Assembly (NCBI GenBank): GCA_963621245.1
Contig: CAVFCW010000006.1
Span: 1-64,000, forward strand
Source: SIG603 sp963621245
GTDB taxonomy: Bacteria; Bacillota; Clostridia; Oscillospirales; Acutalibacteraceae
Length of the DNA stretch: 64,000 nt
Reading direction: 5' to 3'
In this document: piece by piece, positions 1-9,335 of the stretch
Numbering within the stretch: the stretch's first letter is position 1
Layout of the letters: every line of letters starts with the position of its first letter
Program-made: the position numbers and the translations under genes
The notes under the pieces: generated by a model
What the model saw: the letters and a program-made list of their open reading frames with translations, nothing else
Databases searched by the model: none
What the model was told of the DNA's origin: nothing

Positions 1-1
1 G

Positions 2-181
2 AATCCGTTTGTTATAAGAGACGGAAACGGACGTGCAAGATCAAATGCTTACATTACTGGAGAAGCTGCAGATGTAGGCATGGACATTTTCGCAAGAGGA
101 TTATGCTTGCCGAGTGATAATAAGATGACAGTAGAGCAGCAGGACAGGATTATTGATGTAATAAAGGCTTGTTTTGAGTAA
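2..181 (+). CDS. DegT/DnrJ/EryC1-family sugar aminotransferase, C-terminal end (partial)
   Basis: Only the last 59 codons lie in the window; the reading frame runs in from the left edge and stops at TAA 179-181. The visible tail contains FARGLCLPSDN followed by a short helix ending DVIKACFE, which is the usual C-terminus of PLP-dependent sugar aminotransferases of the PglE/EpsN/WecE type. These enzymes aminate a 4-keto sugar nucleotide. Immediately downstream come a PglC-like phosphosugar transferase and a PglD-like N-acetyltransferase, so the trio probably makes and loads a bacillosamine-type (2,4-diamino-trideoxyhexose) first sugar. The lysine that binds PLP is outside the window, so activity cannot be judged. 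Confidence 0.8.
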   Translation, partial: NPFVIRDGNGRARSNAYITGEAADVGMDIFARGLCLPSDNKMTVEQQDRIIDVIKACFE

Positions 182-206
182 TTTTTAACTGAATGGAGAG
201 AAATAG

Positions 207-962
207 ATGGTAGTACTTTTTGTTATCCTTGGAATTGTGATTATAGCGGCTGTTGTCGCTGTGATTGCTGGGATAATGGATGTGATAAGTCGCAGAGAAA
301 GTTGTCACAAGCCCTATGGCCCATATGAAAAATACATAAAAAGACCGCTGGATGCTTTTCTAGCAACCGGGGCACTGATTGTATTTAGCCCGATTTTGTT
401 GATCACCGCGATACTTGTTAGAGTGAAGCTCGGAAGTCCGGTGTTGTTTTGTCAGGAACGTCCGGGGAGGAATGAGAAGATCTTCAAGCTCTACAAGTTT
501 CGTACAATGACAGATGCAAGAGGTGAAAATGGGGAGCTGCTGCCGGATGAGGTTAGACTTACGAAGTTCGGTCGAGTTTTACGTTCTACATCGCTCGATG
601 AACTGCCGGAGCTCTTAAATATCGTTAAGGGCAATATGGCTGTAGTTGGTCCGAGGCCGCTTTTAGTTAGCTACTTGGATAGATATAACAAAGAACAACA
701 TCGACGGCATGAAGTGCGTCCAGGGCTTTCTGGTTACGCACAGTCTCATGGTAGGAATGCGGTGAGTTGGGAAGACAAGTTTGCAATGGATGTGTGGTAT
801 GCAAGTCACATTACCTTTATTACAGATGTGAAAATCATCTGCGATACGCTCTTGGTAGTATTAAAACACGATGGTATCAGTTCTGAAACATCAGCAACGA
901 TGGAAGAGTTTATGGGTACACCGGTCGGTGTCGTCAGCTCATGGAGGTTTCGAAATGAATAA
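207..962 (+). CDS. Initiating sugar-phosphate transferase (PglC-like, bacterial sugar transferase family)
   Basis: A 251-residue membrane protein that should transfer a sugar-1-phosphate from a UDP-sugar onto undecaprenyl phosphate, the first step of repeat-unit assembly. It has an N-terminal hydrophobic segment (residues about 3-24), then the family core: KRPLDAF and a re-entrant hydrophobic helix at 46-72, PVLFCQERPG at 78-87, KLYKFRTM at 94-101, the catalytic Asp-Glu pair at 131-132 in STSLDELPEL, and VGPRPLL at 147-153. It lacks the long N-terminal CoA-binding-like domain of WbaP/WcaJ, so it is the short monotopic (PglC) type. A GGAGAG site precedes the ATG. The stop overlaps the start of the next gene by 8 bases, indicating translational coupling. 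Confidence 0.92.
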   Translation: MVVLFVILGIVIIAAVVAVIAGIMDVISRRESCHKPYGPYEKYIKRPLDAFLATGALIVFSPILLITAILVRVKLGSPVLFCQERPGRNEKIFKLYKFRTMTDARGENGELLPDEVRLTKFGRVLRSTSLDELPELLNIVKGNMAVVGPRPLLVSYLDRYNKEQHRRHEVRPGLSGYAQSHGRNAVSWEDKFAMDVWYASHITFITDVKIICDTLLVVLKHDGISSETSATMEEFMGTPVGVVSSWRFRNE

Positions 963-1581
963 ATTAATTATCATTGGCGCTTCCGGACATGGGAAGGTGG
1001 TCGCCGATATTGCCATATTAAATGGTTATAATGAGATTATGTTCTTGGATGATAATCCGAATATTTCAGAGTGCGCTGGGTTTCGAGTGATAGGTACGGC
1101 TAGCATGGCGGCAGAGTTTGATGGAGATTTGTTCATTGCTGTTGGAAATGGAAATGTCAGAAAGCATCTCATGGATGTGAACAGCAACCGCTATTTTCCG
1201 ATACTTGTTCATCCGGATGCGGTGATTGCCAAGGACACTACAATAGGTGATGGAACAGTTATTATGGCTGGGGCGGTCATAAATCCAAGCGTGAAAATGG
1301 GCAGAGGATGCATCATCAATACTTGTGCATCTGTTGATCATGACTGTGAGATTGGCGATTTCGTGCATATTGCTGTTGGAAGTCACTTGAGCGGAACTGT
1401 AAAAGTTGGAAACGAAACTTGGATAGGAGCAGGAGTAACTGTGAGTAATAACGTCAATATCTGCGGTCGGTGCATGATTGGTGCTGGTGCTGTAGTTATT
1501 AAGAATATAGAGGAGAAAGGCACTTACATTGGAGTGCCAGCAAAGAAGAACCCCGAATTTGGTCGGGGGGGTACTCCCTAA
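955..1581 (+). CDS. PglD-like sugar O/N-acetyltransferase (left-handed beta-helix)
   Basis: 208 residues. The N-terminus IIIGASGHGKVVAD (residues 5-18) is the UDP-sugar-binding Rossmann-like part of PglD/EpsM/NeuD-type acetyltransferases. Hexapeptide repeats cover roughly 85-190, with a candidate catalytic His129 in SVDHDCEIGD, and the C-terminus has GVPAKKNPEFG. The expected reaction is acetyl-CoA-dependent N-acetylation of the 4-amino sugar made by the upstream aminotransferase. The start at 955 was chosen because GGAGG lies 9 bases before it and the homologous region begins there; a longer reading from 871 would overlap the previous gene by 92 bases. A seven-G run at 1565-1571 sits three codons before the stop. 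Confidence 0.9.
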   Translation: MNKLIIIGASGHGKVVADIAILNGYNEIMFLDDNPNISECAGFRVIGTASMAAEFDGDLFIAVGNGNVRKHLMDVNSNRYFPILVHPDAVIAKDTTIGDGTVIMAGAVINPSVKMGRGCIINTCASVDHDCEIGDFVHIAVGSHLSGTVKVGNETWIGAGVTVSNNVNICGRCMIGAGAVVIKNIEEKGTYIGVPAKKNPEFGRGGTP

Positions 1582-1621
1582 ATAATTCTTTCCTTGCTAT
1601 GCGTTCCGAAAGGAGCGTTGC

Positions 1622-2952
1622 ATGACAAGAATTCTGTTTACTGGCGTTGGTCGGAGAGTTGAACTTTTACAGGCATTCCGAAATGCAGCCTTAGTGCTAA
1701 ATAAGGAATTGAAAATCTATGGTGCAGATATGGCAGGCACTGCCCCGGCATGAGCTTATTGTGACTACACAAGAAATGTAGTTGCGATGAAGAATGCGGG
1801 GTATATAGACGATCTGCTGACTGTCTGTATAGAGGATAAGATTGATCTTGTCATCCCGACCATTGACACAGACTTGCTGGTTCTTTCGGAAAACAAGGAA
1901 AAGTTTGAGACACTTGGAACCAAAGTGATGATAAGTGCTCCGGATATGATTCGTATCTGTCGAGATAAGAATAACACAAGTCAGTTCTTTGTAGATTGTG
2001 GCTTACACGCGCCGATGCCGGTGAAGTCCTTAAGACGCAAATCTGCATGGATCAGATCATGATTGAGAAAAGCAAAGCACCTTGCAAAGCATTCAAGCCG
2101 TGCGGCCCGATGACAGTTCAGCTCATAAGAGATGAGAAAGGTGTCGATTGGTTTATTGAGATCAATCCTCGCTTCGGCGGCGGTTCACCGCTCTCCATGA
2201 AGGCTGGAGCAAGGAGCGCAGAAGCAATTCTAAAAATGCTGGAGGGCGATGAAATCGGAGAATATGAAATCTCTGACGGAGCAATCTACAGTCGTTTCGA
2301 TCAATCAGTGTGCATTGCAGAAGGCAAGAGTCAAATCAAGGGAGTTATCTTTGACCTCGACGATACGCTCTACAGCGAGAAGGAATATGTGATGTCAGGA
2401 TATAAAGCGGTCAGCGATTATCTTGGCGGCGAATATGAAGATAAACTCTGGCACTATTTTGAAGCCGTAAAGCCTGCGATTGATGAGCTGCTGAAAGAAC
2501 TTGGCAGAGAGAGTGGGAAAGACGCAGTTCTGAATGTTTATCGCTTCCACAAGCCGGAAATTCACCTCTACAATGGTGTAGTTGAGATGATTGAAAGCTT
2601 GAAAAACAAGGGTGTCAAGGTAGGTATCATTACAGACGGCAGACCGGAGGGACAGAGAAATAAGCTGGAGGCACTTGGACTGGATGAAAAGGTTGACGAT
2701 CTTATCATCACTGACGAGCTTGGCGGTACACAATTTCGCAAGCCCTGTGATATTGCGTTTCGTATCATAATCACATGCTGGCGATTGAATCCGGCAGATG
2801 TGGTTTATGTGGGGGATAATCCGGCGAAGGATTTTCAGGCGTGTAGGCAGCTCGGGATGAAAAGTATTTATTTTGAAAATGAAGATGGTCTTTACCACAA
2901 AGGTAGTAAGACTGGAATAAAGAATATAACAGAGATCCTAAAAATGATTTAG
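1622..2952 (+). pseudogene. Broken ATP-grasp / HAD-hydrolase fusion (nonsense codon plus internal deletion)
   Basis: Reading from ATG 1622 gives MTRILFTGVGRRVELLQAF, the start of a carbamoyl-phosphate-synthase-like ATP-grasp protein, but TGA at 1751-1753 interrupts the frame. The same frame continues after it (AYCDYTRNVVAMKN, then VIPTIDTDLLVL) to about 2025. There the frame jumps: PVKS is followed in another frame by AGEVLKTQICMDQIM and CGPMTVQLIRDE, a much later part of the ATP-grasp fold (FIEINPRFGGGSP near 2155-2190). A HAD phosphatase domain follows (VIFDLDDTLYSE at about 2345, VYVGDNPAKDF at about 2805) to the stop at 2952. Intact relatives are ATP-grasp-HAD fusions in polysaccharide loci, so perhaps 90-100 residues have been lost at 2018-2030. 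A residual product of only the C-terminal part (from 1996) is possible but unlikely to work. Confidence 0.85.
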
Positions 2953-3170
2953 AGCGAAGGGAAGACAAGAATGAGGGTATTGATTCTGAAAAAATGTTCT
3001 GTACCACACTTATAATACAGTTATGGGTGATGAGATTTATAGATGGGGATTGTGTAAAATTCATAGCAAAAAAAGTGAAAAATGAGGGATTGCACAGAAA
3101 GTAAGGAATCTGATTTGAAAATGAGAATTCGCATTTTGATTATCATAAGGGATTTGGGAAGGTGAGATGG

Positions 3171-4436
3171 ATGAAGATATGGCTAATAAATCATTATGCC
3201 ACAGATATGTTTGCAAATAAGGCAGGTCGGCATTTCTGGTTTGCTAAAAGTTTGAAGGAACGTGAATACGATGTGACAGTATTTTGTGCCGTAACCTTTT
3301 TGAATAAAGATGATGTGATTGATACAGAAGGGAAAAAATATACAGTTGATTGTTCTGATAATATACCTTTTGTATTTGTTAATACTGTTCCTGCACAGGG
3401 TAATGGTGTGGCGCGTGTGAAAAATTGGTTTCTATTTTATAAAAATCTATTTCCGGCTACGAAGTCTTATGCTGCGAAATACGGGAAACCAGATGTAATT
3501 GTAGCATCTTCTGTTCACCCGCTTACTATGGTTGCCGGGATTCAAATTGCAAAGAAAATGAAAATTCCGTGCATCTGCGAAATTCGCGATTTATGGCCAG
3601 AAGCAATCTTCCAATTTGGAAAAGCAAAGGAAAAATCACTGCTAGGGCGGATACTTATTGCAGGCGAACATTGGATATATAAACGTGCGGACGCACTGAT
3701 TTTTACTAAAGAGGGGGATACAGATTACCTAAAAGAGAGAAGGTGGACTGTAGCTCAAGGCGGAGATATAGATTTAGAAAAATGTCATTATATAAACAAT
3801 GGCGTGGATATAGCTGCATGTGAGGAAAGAAGCCGAACTATGCAACTTGATGATTCTGATTTGAATGACGAGACAAAGTTCAATGTGACTTATGTGGGGT
3901 CAATACGCCCGGTCAATCATGTCGGAAATCTTTTAGATACTGCAAAGATATTAAAAACCAAAGGTAATTATGACGATGTGCAATTCTTGATTTACGGTGA
4001 TGGGGTAGAGTTACCAGGACTTCAAGAAAGAGCAAAAAGTGAACGTATTGACAATGTTAAGCTGAAGGGGTTTGTGAATAGACAGTATGTTCCATATATT
4101 CTTTCCAAATCATCAATAAACATGCTCAACTATGCACAGAATCAGTATAACTGGACTCGCGGTAACAGTTCAAACAAATTATTTGAATATATGGCAAGTG
4201 GGAAACCAATTATATCCACAGTACATATGGGGTACTCAATAATAAAACGTTATAATTGTGGAGTTGAACTTGACGCGGATACGCCGGAGGCTTTAGCAAA
4301 AGAAATCATGCGAATTCATGATATGGAAGCTAAAGAGCGTGACGATATCGGAAAAAATGCAAGTATAGGTGCTAAGGATTTTGACTTTAGTGTGTTGACA
4401 GAGAAATTGATAAATGTGATAGAGAGTGTGATTTGA
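3171..4436 (+). CDS. Glycosyltransferase family 4 (WbuB-like)
   Basis: 421 residues, GT-B fold, predicted to add a sugar to the lipid-linked repeat unit at the cytoplasmic face of the membrane. N-terminal features are IWLINHYAT and GRHFWFAKSLKEREYDVTV (acceptor domain), and EIRDLWPEAI, typical of the WbuB group, at about residues 135-144. The C-terminal donor domain has VGSIRPVNHV, IYGDG and the FEYMASGKPII region containing the family's acidic residue. ATG 3171 is chosen over a GTG at 3162 because GGAAGG (3157-3162) is properly spaced from it. The next gene starts at the last base of this stop codon (TGATG), so the two are coupled. Confidence 0.88.
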   Translation: MKIWLINHYATDMFANKAGRHFWFAKSLKEREYDVTVFCAVTFLNKDDVIDTEGKKYTVDCSDNIPFVFVNTVPAQGNGVARVKNWFLFYKNLFPATKSYAAKYGKPDVIVASSVHPLTMVAGIQIAKKMKIPCICEIRDLWPEAIFQFGKAKEKSLLGRILIAGEHWIYKRADALIFTKEGDTDYLKERRWTVAQGGDIDLEKCHYINNGVDIAACEERSRTMQLDDSDLNDETKFNVTYVGSIRPVNHVGNLLDTAKILKTKGNYDDVQFLIYGDGVELPGLQERAKSERIDNVKLKGFVNRQYVPYILSKSSINMLNYAQNQYNWTRGNSSNKLFEYMASGKPIISTVHMGYSIIKRYNCGVELDADTPEALAKEIMRIHDMEAKERDDIGKNASIGAKDFDFSVLTEKLINVIESVI

Positions 4437-6316
4437 TGCTGACGACTAAACTTTTGAAGGCAGTAATAAGCGAATATGGCGTAGGGTGGGTCACGTGCAG
4501 GTTACTCTATAATGTAAAGTTAAAAATAATGGGAATTGCCCCATCAACAGAAAAACTGTTTGAGAAAAGCACCGGTTATCCTAAGCGACTTGACATATTC
4601 GAGATAGATGTAGAGAAGTTACAAAGATTTATTCGTAACGAGCTTAGCGATGCGGATAAAAAATCACTTGTTGAAACGGCGGATAAGGCATGTGAAGGAA
4701 TAATAACTGGATTTAGCTCAGTAGAGCTAAATTATGGGAATCCCATTGATTGGCAGTTAAACCCTTTTACTGGAAAGCGTTGTGATGAGAAGATAAAATG
4801 GTACAGAATTTCCGACTTTGATAAAGAACGTGGGGACATCAAGACTATATGGGAGATTTCTCGTTTTTCACATTTTATTACACTATCTCGTGCATATCTT
4901 TTAACCGATAATGAGAAATATTATGATGCGTTCAGAAACCAACTTAAATGTTGGCTGGAAAAAAATCCATATAGTTATGGTGTTAATTTCAAATGCGGTC
5001 AAGAATGTAGCTTACGAATGGTCAATGCGTTGCTTGCTTATACAGTTTTTAAGACAACAAGAAGGTCCACAGACGCAGATGAAAGTTGCTTGAAGGACTT
5101 AGTTGATCGCTGTTATCGAAAGGTTCTCAGCAATTTTTTCTATGCTCACAAGTGCATCAAGAACAATCACACAATTTCTGAGCTAATGGGAATGATAATT
5201 GGTGCTTGGTGCTGTGATGATCAGAGACAGCTTGAAAAAGCTTATAAGATGCTTGAGGAGGTTGTGGATGAGCAGTTTACGGATGATGGTGGTTATTGCC
5301 AATTCTCCTTTAACTATCAAAGATTGGCACTTCAGGATTTCGAAGTTGTGTTAAGTGTATCAGATAAAACCGGCTTAGTACTAAAGCCAAACATCAGGGA
5401 TAAGATAAGAAATTCTGCAATGTTAATGTATCAATGCCAAGATGATTCTGGAGACATGCCGAACTATGGTAGTAACGACGGTGCGCTGGTTTTTCCAGTG
5501 ACATCGTGTGGCTACCGTGACTTTCGACCAGTTATTAACACGATTTACGCACTGCTTACTTCAAAGCAGATATATGACAAGGGGTTACATCAGGAAGAAT
5601 TAATTTGGTTTTCTGGTTATAAGGAGGGGGATAAGTATGAGGTAGAAGAAAAAAAAAGAGTATCATCTCAGTTTGTAGATGCCGGAATTTTTACAATAAG
5701 AATGCCAGGTTCTTGGGCAATGATTGTAAGCAACAACTATACTCTGCGCCCGGGACATATGGATCAGCTACATTTTGATTTATGGACAGATGGCGTGAAT
5801 GTCTTGTGTGATTCAGGAACCTATTCATATGCAAGTGAACTTGGCAGACAATTGACGAGAAATGAAGGCCATAATACTGCTTTAGTGGTTGGAATGCCAC
5901 AAATGAATTTAAAAGCACCTTTTTTGATTTATGATTGGACCAAGAGAGAGTTATGTGCTTATGATGATAGTTCTTTTGCAGGGAGAATAAAATCAGCTAA
6001 TGGGTATTTGCATACTAGAAAAATAAAGCAAAGTGGATCAGAGTTTGAAATTATAGATAAGGTTGATAAAGACTATCATATTCTTTTCCATACGCCCTGT
6101 ACTTTGGAAGAGATAAGTAATGGGGTGACGTTGATGCAAAATGGAACGAAATTATGCGAGATAATGAGTACTGGACAATTTGAATTACTAAAAATAAAAC
6201 GAAGTTTATATTATTTAAAAGAAGAAGAAATCAATTGCCTGGTGTTTAGCAATCAGGCTGGAAAAGTTATTACAACAAAAATCAAAATTATTGAAGGAGA
6301 AACAAAACATGATTAA
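4436..6316 (+). CDS. Heparinase II/III family protein
   Basis: 626 residues. An all-alpha toroid-like N-terminal part (about 1-360; the segment NPIDWQLNPFTGKR, then NNHTISELMG and YGSNDGALVF) is followed by a beta-rich C-terminal domain (about 400-600) with PGHMDQLHFDLWTDG and DSGTYSY, the conserved metal/substrate-contact region of heparinase II/III-like polysaccharide lyases. There is no signal peptide, so the protein should be cytoplasmic or non-classically placed. Genes of this type recur inside capsule loci beside WbuB-like transferases and WecC; a role in trimming or remodelling a uronate-containing polymer or intermediate is inference. It is coupled to the preceding gene by a 1-base overlap and overlaps the next start by 8 bases. 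Confidence 0.88.
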   Translation: MLTTKLLKAVISEYGVGWVTCRLLYNVKLKIMGIAPSTEKLFEKSTGYPKRLDIFEIDVEKLQRFIRNELSDADKKSLVETADKACEGIITGFSSVELNYGNPIDWQLNPFTGKRCDEKIKWYRISDFDKERGDIKTIWEISRFSHFITLSRAYLLTDNEKYYDAFRNQLKCWLEKNPYSYGVNFKCGQECSLRMVNALLAYTVFKTTRRSTDADESCLKDLVDRCYRKVLSNFFYAHKCIKNNHTISELMGMIIGAWCCDDQRQLEKAYKMLEEVVDEQFTDDGGYCQFSFNYQRLALQDFEVVLSVSDKTGLVLKPNIRDKIRNSAMLMYQCQDDSGDMPNYGSNDGALVFPVTSCGYRDFRPVINTIYALLTSKQIYDKGLHQEELIWFSGYKEGDKYEVEEKKRVSSQFVDAGIFTIRMPGSWAMIVSNNYTLRPGHMDQLHFDLWTDGVNVLCDSGTYSYASELGRQLTRNEGHNTALVVGMPQMNLKAPFLIYDWTKRELCAYDDSSFAGRIKSANGYLHTRKIKQSGSEFEIIDKVDKDYHILFHTPCTLEEISNGVTLMQNGTKLCEIMSTGQFELLKIKRSLYYLKEEEINCLVFSNQAGKVITTKIKIIEGETKHD

Positions 6317-7529
6317 TGTAATTGGACTTGGCTACATCGGACTTCCCACTGCTTTGATGATGGCGTCTCACGGCGTGGAGGTTATCGGTACGGACTACAA
6401 TAAGGAACTGGTCGCCACACTGAATGCCGGAAAGACAACATTCAAGGAAAAAGGTTTGGATGAGCTATTTCAGGATGCTCTGAAGTCCGGCGTTAAGTTT
6501 ACCACGGAGTATCAAGTGACGGATACATATATCGTTTCTGTTCCCACTCCGTATGATAAGTTTAGTAAAAAAGTAGATGCTTGCTATGTGGTGGAGGCAG
6601 TCAGGGATGTCATGCGTGTATGCCCGAAAGGCGCAACAGTTGTTGTGGAGTCTACGGTTTCACCCGGAACAATCGATAAGTTTGTTCGCCCGGTGATTGA
6701 AGAGAATGGTTTCAAAATCGGCGAGGACATCAATCTCGTCCACGCACCGGAGCGTATTATCCCCGGCAACATGGTGTATGAGCTGTTACACAATAATCGC
6801 ACAATCGGTGCAGATGATAAGGTGATTGGCGAGAAGGTTGCTAAGCTCTACGCTTCCTTCTGCCAAGGTGAGATTGTTGTTACAGATATCCGTACTGCCG
6901 AGATGACCAAGGTGGTTGAGAATACTTTCCGTGCTGTCAATATTGCTTTTGCAAATGAACTGGCGAAAATCTGCCGCCACGACAATATGGATGTGTATGA
7001 GATCATTAAGATATGCAATATGCACCCTCGTGTCAATATCCTTCAACCAGGTCCCGGCGTTGGCGGACATTGCATCAGTGTTGACCCGTGGTTCCTTGTC
7101 GGTGATTATCCGTCTCTTACAAAGGTTATCGGCGAATCTATGAAGACCAATGATGGTATGCCGGATTTCGTGCTGAACCGTATCTACGAAATTATGAAGG
7201 AAAAGGGCATGACTGATATAACTCGTGTTGGTCTTTACGGACTTACCTATAAGGAAAACGTAGATGATATGCGTGAGTCCCCGACGCTTCAGCTACTGGA
7301 AAGTCAGGAGCGTCACCTTGCGACTGGGTTGAAGGTCTATGATCCGTTTATCACCAAAGATGTGGTTGCTAACCAGTATCATGACTTAGATAAGTTTCTT
7401 GATGATGTGGACTTTGTGGTCGTCATGGTCAAGCACAACGAGATCAAAGAGAATGTGGATAAATTGGAAGGTAAAGTCGTTTTGGACTGCCATAACGTCA
7501 TTAATCTGCCGGGTGTTAATCATATCTAA
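6309..7529 (+). CDS. wecC: UDP-N-acetyl-D-mannosaminuronate dehydrogenase (WecC-like)
   Basis: 406 residues. It oxidises UDP-ManNAc to UDP-ManNAcA in two NAD-dependent steps. Visible features are the dinucleotide-binding motif VIGLGYIGLP (4-13), VSVPTPY near 80, ESTVSPGT near 118, HAPERIIPGN near 150, the catalytic cysteine Cys255 in GPGVGGHCISVDPWF, and the C-terminal UDP-binding domain with GLTYKENVDDMRESP. The length fits the family. ATG 6309 is preceded by AAGGAG at the right distance; the in-frame TTG at 6291 would leave it inside the gene. WecB, which makes the substrate, is encoded at 10532, so both enzymes of the ManNAcA branch are present. Codons are more GC-rich than those of the flanking glycosyltransferases. 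Confidence 0.93.
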   Translation: MINVIGLGYIGLPTALMMASHGVEVIGTDYNKELVATLNAGKTTFKEKGLDELFQDALKSGVKFTTEYQVTDTYIVSVPTPYDKFSKKVDACYVVEAVRDVMRVCPKGATVVVESTVSPGTIDKFVRPVIEENGFKIGEDINLVHAPERIIPGNMVYELLHNNRTIGADDKVIGEKVAKLYASFCQGEIVVTDIRTAEMTKVVENTFRAVNIAFANELAKICRHDNMDVYEIIKICNMHPRVNILQPGPGVGGHCISVDPWFLVGDYPSLTKVIGESMKTNDGMPDFVLNRIYEIMKEKGMTDITRVGLYGLTYKENVDDMRESPTLQLLESQERHLATGLKVYDPFITKDVVANQYHDLDKFLDDVDFVVVMVKHNEIKENVDKLEGKVVLDCHNVINLPGVNHI

Positions 7530-7558
7530 AATATTAATAGTTGATGCACTGGAATACT

Positions 7559-8046
7559 TTGACACAAGGAGTATTCCTGCGCATCGGCATACGGAAAATT
7601 CGTGTGAAAATGGATGCTATTGGATTACATCGTAATGCCAAGTGGCTGTATGTTCATCATATACTAGTGCTACAAAAGTTTAGGAAGTTATTTATTTGAT
7701 GTTTAACAACGTTATGCCTTACACGGCAGAAATAGGCGATGAAACAAAATTCGCATATGGCGGTATTGGCTGTGTTGTCCATAGCAGAGTGAAAATTTGT
7801 AAACGAGTCATAATAGGTCAGAGTTCTACTATTGGATGGTCCTTAGATTTTGAGAAATTTCCCACAATTGGTAACGGTGTTTATATATCAGTAGGAGCCA
7901 AAATCATCGGAAATATCAATGTGGAAAATAATGAAATCATAGGAGCGAATGCTGTAGTTAATAAAAGTGTAGAAGAAAACTGCAGTGTTGCTGGTGTACC
8001 AGCGAGGGTATTCGTAAGATTGATATTTAAATCAGGAAATTACTAA
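7559..8046 (+). pseudogene. Frameshifted serine-acetyltransferase-like (hexapeptide) gene
   Basis: Two parts of one protein are readable in different frames. From about 7585 to 7693 the frame through 7604 gives KIRVKMDAIGLHRN and AKWLYVHHI. From 7699 the next frame gives MFNNVMPYTAEIGDETKF and then hexapeptide repeats ending VAGVPARVFVR. The two join into the normal serine O-acetyltransferase (CysE/SAT-like) order if one base is restored near 7690-7697, within TTATTTATTTG, a slippage-prone tract. No convincing ATG precedes the first part, so the 5' end may also be lost. Such acetyltransferases are common in capsule clusters and probably decorate sugars rather than make cysteine. The 116-residue C-terminal frame alone would make an incomplete beta-helix. 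Confidence 0.8.
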
Positions 8047-8123
8047 AGAATATTTCTTTCATCAAACAATGGATCTGTCAGTATGTAGATTATCGTTTTC
8101 AAAATTGAGAGGAGGTCTATATA

Positions 8124-9311
8124 ATGCAGCTTAAAAACAGTTCCTATGAAGTGCTTTATCCTGTGATAGAGAAATTGAGAGCAGAGGTGAAGCAAGTGAA
8201 CGTAGTTTTTCTACTTACACACGTTCCTAACCCGAGAATAAATAAGCGGATTGAAGTGTTTAAAAATATCGCTGATACAAAGGTTATTTGTACGAGACGA
8301 GCCAGTCAAAATATATGGGAGCCATCTCAGGATGTTGAGCATATTATCTTTGATATTGATTTACCTAGTGCCAAACACATTGTTAAACGATATGTGATTT
8401 CTCGAGGTTTTCAAGAAAAAGCGATTGAAAAGTTAGAACAGTTACAGCCGAGCATAATTTATGCAGAAGGGTTAGATCCCCTCATAATAGCAGGGAAATA
8501 TAAAAAGAAGCATTTTGTAAAAGTGTTTTTTGAGGTCGCAGATTTAAGAGAAAATTATATAGTCAAGCCAACAAAGCTTATTGGCCGTATTATAACGAAT
8601 GCACTTTTGAGCAAAGAAAAGAATGCATTTAAAAATGTTGATTATCTTGTAGTGACATCACCCAAATTTTACGACATGCATTATAATACACTGATTCCTA
8701 AAGAGAGAATGCTGTTTATTCCTAATGCGCCAGATGTTGATATTTTTAAAGCCTACAAGAAAAAAACAGGTGGTCGCTTCACAGTCGGATTCATAGGCGG
8801 AATTCGTTATTTGAAGCAAATGAAGATGCTGGTAGATGCTGCCAATTCTGCAGATTGTGATGTGCTATTTGCCGGTGCGGGTGGAACTTCTAAATTGGCA
8901 GAGGAAATTAGAAGATATTGCGATGGAATGAGTAACGTTATCTTTACCGGTAGATATGATTACAATAAAGAAATCGCTGGTTTATATAGCAAAGTGGATT
9001 GTGTTTATTCGGTATACGATGCCGACAATCCGAATGTGAGAATTGCATTGCCCAATAAGTTGTATGAATCTATTTATTGCCAACTGCCTATTATAGTCGC
9101 TAAGGGGACATATCTTGGGGAATTAGTTAATGAATGGGGTGTAGGCATAGCTGTCGAACATGACAAAACCGAGGAATTAGTGGATACGCTAAAGGAATTA
9201 AAAGAGAATAACTTGTTTTATCAAGAAATTTCTAATGCGTGTGCACAAAAGAGAAAAGACTTATTCGAAATAGAAGATAAAGAAAGACTTGGATCGCTAA
9301 TAAATAATTGA
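8124..9311 (+). CDS. Glycosyltransferase, GT-B fold (family 4-like)
   Basis: 395 residues. The recognisable protein begins near residue 23 (VNVVFLLTHVPNPRINKRIEV). It continues with IYAEGLDPLIIAG, FEVADLRENYI, VVTSPKFY, FIPNAPDVDIF, VGFIGGIRYLKQ and, in the donor site, RIALPNKLYESIYCQLPIIV. The gene is expected to act in repeat-unit assembly. AGGAGG sits about 10 bases before ATG 8124. The first 22 residues carry no motif and look like an extension, perhaps captured during rearrangement of the locus; a GTG at 8196 would give a family-like start but has no good ribosome binding site. The specific sugar and linkage cannot be deduced. Confidence 0.82.
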   Translation: MQLKNSSYEVLYPVIEKLRAEVKQVNVVFLLTHVPNPRINKRIEVFKNIADTKVICTRRASQNIWEPSQDVEHIIFDIDLPSAKHIVKRYVISRGFQEKAIEKLEQLQPSIIYAEGLDPLIIAGKYKKKHFVKVFFEVADLRENYIVKPTKLIGRIITNALLSKEKNAFKNVDYLVVTSPKFYDMHYNTLIPKERMLFIPNAPDVDIFKAYKKKTGGRFTVGFIGGIRYLKQMKMLVDAANSADCDVLFAGAGGTSKLAEEIRRYCDGMSNVIFTGRYDYNKEIAGLYSKVDCVYSVYDADNPNVRIALPNKLYESIYCQLPIIVAKGTYLGELVNEWGVGIAVEHDKTEELVDTLKELKENNLFYQEISNACAQKRKDLFEIEDKERLGSLINN

Positions 9312-9335
9312 TATGGCGATGGAGGCGATTTATTA

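Noticed and set aside
1751..1753. In-frame TGA as recoded codon (selenocysteine or readthrough), also considered for 21174-21176
   Set aside because: TGA is used as a normal stop by many intact genes here (for example at 14158 and 20744). The first gene also has a deletion and frame change, and no selenocysteine-element-like hairpin follows.
2953..3170. Short gene before the first glycosyltransferase
   Set aside because: Frames starting with ATG 2971 end within 15 codons; no family signal was found.
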